Assembly (NCBI GenBank): GCA_012295275.1
Contig: CM022672.1
Coordinates: forward strand, 25,978,430 to 26,042,429
Direction of reading: 5' to 3'
DNA length: 64,000 nucleotides
DNA from: Chrysomallon squamiferum
Taxonomy: Eukaryota; Mollusca; Gastropoda; Neomphalida; Peltospiridae
Numbering within the stretch: the stretch's first letter is position 1; every line of letters begins with the position of its first letter. The translations under genes were made by a program, and so were the position numbers. Below, in pieces: positions 60,283 through 64,000 of this stretch. The notes beneath the pieces were generated by a model that was not told the origin of the DNA, made no database searches, and worked only from the letters and a program-made list of their open reading frames with translations.

Positions 60283-62366
60283 CTGACAAACACCCATCCA
60301 TAATTTACACAGAAACTTTACAATGTGCATACACACTGTTATCAACTGACACTAAGTTAAAACTACACTTTCAGTAGGTAACATGTATCAGTCCTCAGTG
60401 AATTTCTTCTTTGTCAGTCATCCATAATTTATTAATACATGAGCATTAACACTGTGTAATTATGCAGATCTTGAATAACAAAATGACTCTCAAATCATAT
60501 CGCTCCAGATGGATGCAAAATTAATCTTCAGAAAAATTTCATATCTGATTTTCATTCAGTGTTTTACACAAAAGTTATCACAGTCTAAATGTATTTGAGC
60601 ATCACAGTATTTGAACGTTGAAAAAAGTTAAAACAGTAAAGAAATCAAATCACAGCAGATGTGATCAGAATTTAGTCTTAACTGAATTTTTCTCAGACAT
60701 CCATTAATCAACAATTTAACAAAAACTTGACCAGTGTCACCAACCGTTAACATAAAGACTAAACCTTTCATGAACATGCCACAAATATGGCTTGAAATCG
60801 AAAAGCAGATGAAACATTAGTCATTAACTGACAGACATCTGATAATATTTATCCGTCAAAACATAAATCCTCTCAAATGAACTAAAACTACAAGTAATGT
60901 ACACATGTTTCATCCTTCATTAATTAAACCAGCACAATGCAGTGTAAATAAATATATGTGTGTTCTGAAAATCCAATCACATTAACGGATGTAGTCTTCT
61001 GGGAATCAATTCACTGGTAAACATCGTACAAATTATTAATGTGTGTAACATCATTCTATCAAAAATCTGAATAATGTCATTAAATCACATCACAGTGGAA
61101 AGGGTACTAAATTTCGTAGGTATTGTTTGATGATTTCTCAAAGACCAGTCCATGATTCACAAACTAGTATTGAAAAGATTTTACATCAATCAGAAATCAG
61201 CGTAATTCTTTCAAAATAATTTTAAATCTAGTCACAGTGGAAAAATAGAAAAAATTAACTGAAGCAGTCTGTGAATTTTTGGCAATCATTTGTTACATAA
61301 GATATGCTGAAATAATGATGTGCAAACTATCTGCTAAATCTTAATAATCTCACAGAAATAATAATAAGAATAATAATAAGAAAAAAATGAAGGAATAAAT
61401 AAATGTCTTAAAATCCAAAAGTAATAAAGTAAAAATATCAGACTTAAAATCCAGGAAAATAAATAACAAATTATGAGAATTAAATTATATAAAAATAAAA
61501 ACAAAGTTAAAATCCAGTAATATTAAATAAATAAATGAATGTCTTAGAATCCAATTAGGTAAAATCAAAAACAAAATTAACAGTAATACATAAATAAATA
61601 AATAAATATCCCAGAATCCACTAATAACAAGAGATATTTAAATCCAGTCACAGAAGATAAAATATCTGCAGAACCTCTGACTTTTATGCACGACAAATAA
61701 CAAATAACACTGTTTCCAAACACTAACATTGGACCTGTACAAATAACACATATGTCAATTCAGTGCACACAAACTGCTAAATGTCACAAACTGCTCTCAG
61801 TAATTACCAACACTCTCTTTAATAACCCAGAACACAGATTTTAGGATTTAAACAAAATGTAAATCCCATGAGGGATTATTGATTCCACCTTTGATAGGTA
61901 GTCTGTTTGAAGGCAGGGAAAATCTGCAATAAGCCTATTGCTGTCATTATTGTCTGATTGTAAACACTGACCAGAAACACAGAAAGGTGATACTGTCATA
62001 GATATAATTTGTTATTAATACTTAGCTGATATACTGATCAATATGGCAGAGCGAGAGAAAAACAAAAACAAAACAAAACATGAAAAAATGTTCAGCTTCA
62101 TTATTGGGAAATACGATAAAGAGAATGGTTTTGATTTTATGTTGAAGATGAAAAAAAAAAATAAATAAATACCATTAAATTATTTTATGTTTTGAAAGTT
62201 ATTTGTTTATTTATTTGTTTGTTTTGTTTAACATTATCTTAAATATTTTTTCTTTTATAATTTATTTATTTTTTGTGTGTGTTTTATTGATAATCATTAT
62301 TGTAATAATTAGATTGTGATGTATAAACACAAAATTACAGTTTGTAATTTTTAGTTAGTTATTATT

Positions 62367-62432
<66 letters not shown>

Positions 62433-62780
62433 GATTGTTGTTGTTTTTATTATAATTGCTACTGTTGTTATTGCTGCGTTTGTCATTGTCATTATTATTG
62501 TTGTTGTTATATTATTATGCTGGGTTTTTTAATTTTTATTCTCTACTTTTAATTTTTTTTTTATATTATTTAATTATTTATAATTTTATATATTCAGTTT
62601 TTGATTATCTTTATTTATATATTTATTTATTTATAATTTTATATATATTCATTTGTTGATTATTTTATATATAATCATTTTTTGATTATTTTATTTATAT
62701 ATTTATTTATTTATTTTAATATATTTCTTATTATAATTCTTTATGTTAAATTTTATAATATCAGTATAAAATAACAAATT

Positions 62781-62819
<39 letters not shown>

Positions 62820-64000
62820 CCTCTTTTAACTGCTGAATAAAATTTTAAAGAAAACAGTTTTTTTCCCCACTTTTTTCTCTTTTATTATTTGTTTTTTAAT
62901 TTTTATTGACATATGTTATAAACATGCATCGTATAGATGCCAAGATGTATTTTAATATTTTCACTCAACAACTTAATATTTAACAATTCTGCAAAAATAC
63001 TAATACTGATTAAAAACCAGCATCAAACAACAAAAGGAGGAATATAATATTGCCACAGCAACAAGAGGAAAGAACATGCATATAGATTTTATCAGTTCCA
63101 TTATTATGGCTACCATGGCAACAGACATTAAAGGACAATAACTTTTATTTTTATTATTCAGAACATCAGAGGTGTAATTAGTGATCTTTGAAAACTGCTG
63201 TCGTCAATCAATACTGCTGATGCACTTTCTTGTTTGATGAAAACAGGAGAGGTAAATTCAAGAGTTGAAATATCTAAACAGAACTACAACTCATTACTAA
63301 TTTCTATCTGAAAGCTAAAGGGGTTTTCTCACTGTATAATTAATCATTCTGACTTATTTCATGCAGGTCCACTAAGTTAAAAAAAACAAAACACACAGAA
63401 TCTAATATCTGATCTAAGAAATATCAATGGAGGCTGTGATGGGTAGAGTAGATTAGTGAAATCTTCATTTTGGTAAGCACTTGCTGAATGGTGCTGTGAG
63501 AAAATGCATGTCTCAGACTAAACTTATCATTTAAATGTTTTCACTACACTGCTCTGTGTGTACAACATGTTAAAACAATCTGTTACTTAATAAGAATCAG
63601 TTAAACAATAATGAAAATGGGCATCCAGTAACATAACTTTCAACTTGACAATCCATTATTTATTTATTTATTTATTTTAGTGTAATTATTTGTATGTTAC
63701 ATGTTTTATTAACTTTTTATTCAGAAACCAATTATTTCAGATAATGGGTAGTTAATCTGATTGTATCAAGATGATGACATGAGAGATGTCAAAATGAAGA
63801 AAGAGTTGCTAAAAGGAAATGGGAGTTTATTACAGAGAACTGCTGATGACTGCAGTTAAAACTGATGTACATAATCCACACTGTAACCCTAATTATAAAT
63901 GATTCACATTTTAGCTTGGATGACAGCTGTGTGAAACATGGTTGCAAATAACACTTTAGTTTTTTGTAGACCATTTTTCTTGTAATGAAATTCAAGAGAC
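60283..64000 (-). other. Whirlin-type gene, long intron or upstream region
   Basis: No further PDZ exon could be found to the window edge. The stretch holds a diverged motif resembling AAATCCAATCACAG repeated from about 60490 to 61660, an ATT array (62370-62432), T-rich and TTTA-rich sequence (62560-62720) and a poly-T run (62784-62815). Confidence 0.55.
62370..62432. repeat. (ATT)n microsatellite
   Basis: About 21 uninterrupted ATT units, inside the putative whirlin intron. Confidence 0.95.

Overview
The window looks like nuclear DNA of a lophotrochozoan animal, most likely a mollusc. It is very AT-rich, genes are split by consensus GT-AG introns, and microsatellites are extremely dense (GA, CT, GT, AAAT, AAT, ATGT, CAGA and CCATA arrays). 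Two eukaryotic tRNA-Cys genes are present. The largest gene ends in the LDLa-LRR-rhodopsin-type 7TM layout first described for the snail receptor GRL101. No species can be named from sequence alone.

Layout. Positions 2345-3975 (+) hold the last three exons of the homeobox gene HHEX; its first exon was not found. From about 4 kb to 24 kb there is a gene-poor stretch. It holds simple repeats, a decayed Tigger/pogo transposon with an adjacent short inverted-repeat element (about 17.0-18.0 kb), and two identical tRNA-Cys(GCA) genes in opposite orientation (18.3 and 20.4 kb). Positions 24403-45028 (+) hold a gene of about 36 exons for a giant chimeric receptor. Positions 48145-56813 (+) hold a complete 13-exon AP-3 mu subunit gene, reconstructed at 418 residues. 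Positions 59324-60282 (-) hold the last exons of a whirlin-type PDZ gene, convergent with AP-3 mu; the rest of it lies beyond the right edge.

The giant receptor is the most interesting item. I reconstructed it exon by exon from splice sites and reading frame. The order is signal peptide, then kringle and sushi modules, LDLa, two EGF-like modules, vWA, C-type lectin, an LDLa array, LRRs, seven transmembrane helices and a cytoplasmic tail, about 2,670 residues in all. There are eight kringles (K) and nine sushi (S) domains. The K/S part contains a tandemly duplicated seven-exon block (K-S-K-S-K-S-S, twice) followed by K-S-K. Nearly all ectodomain exons are phase 1-1, so modules can be duplicated or skipped without changing frame. 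Two kringle exons (32070-32322 and 34937-35213) have a length of 3n+1 and carry in-frame stops. This suggests decay of single modules, obligatory skipping, or assembly errors.

What is direct: ORFs, splice motifs, exon lengths, cysteine patterns and repeats. What rests on family knowledge: domain names and the HHEX, AP3M, whirlin and GRL101/LGR assignments. What is inference: that all exons from 24.4 to 45.0 kb form one transcript, that the duplication was one block event, and any function for the receptor.
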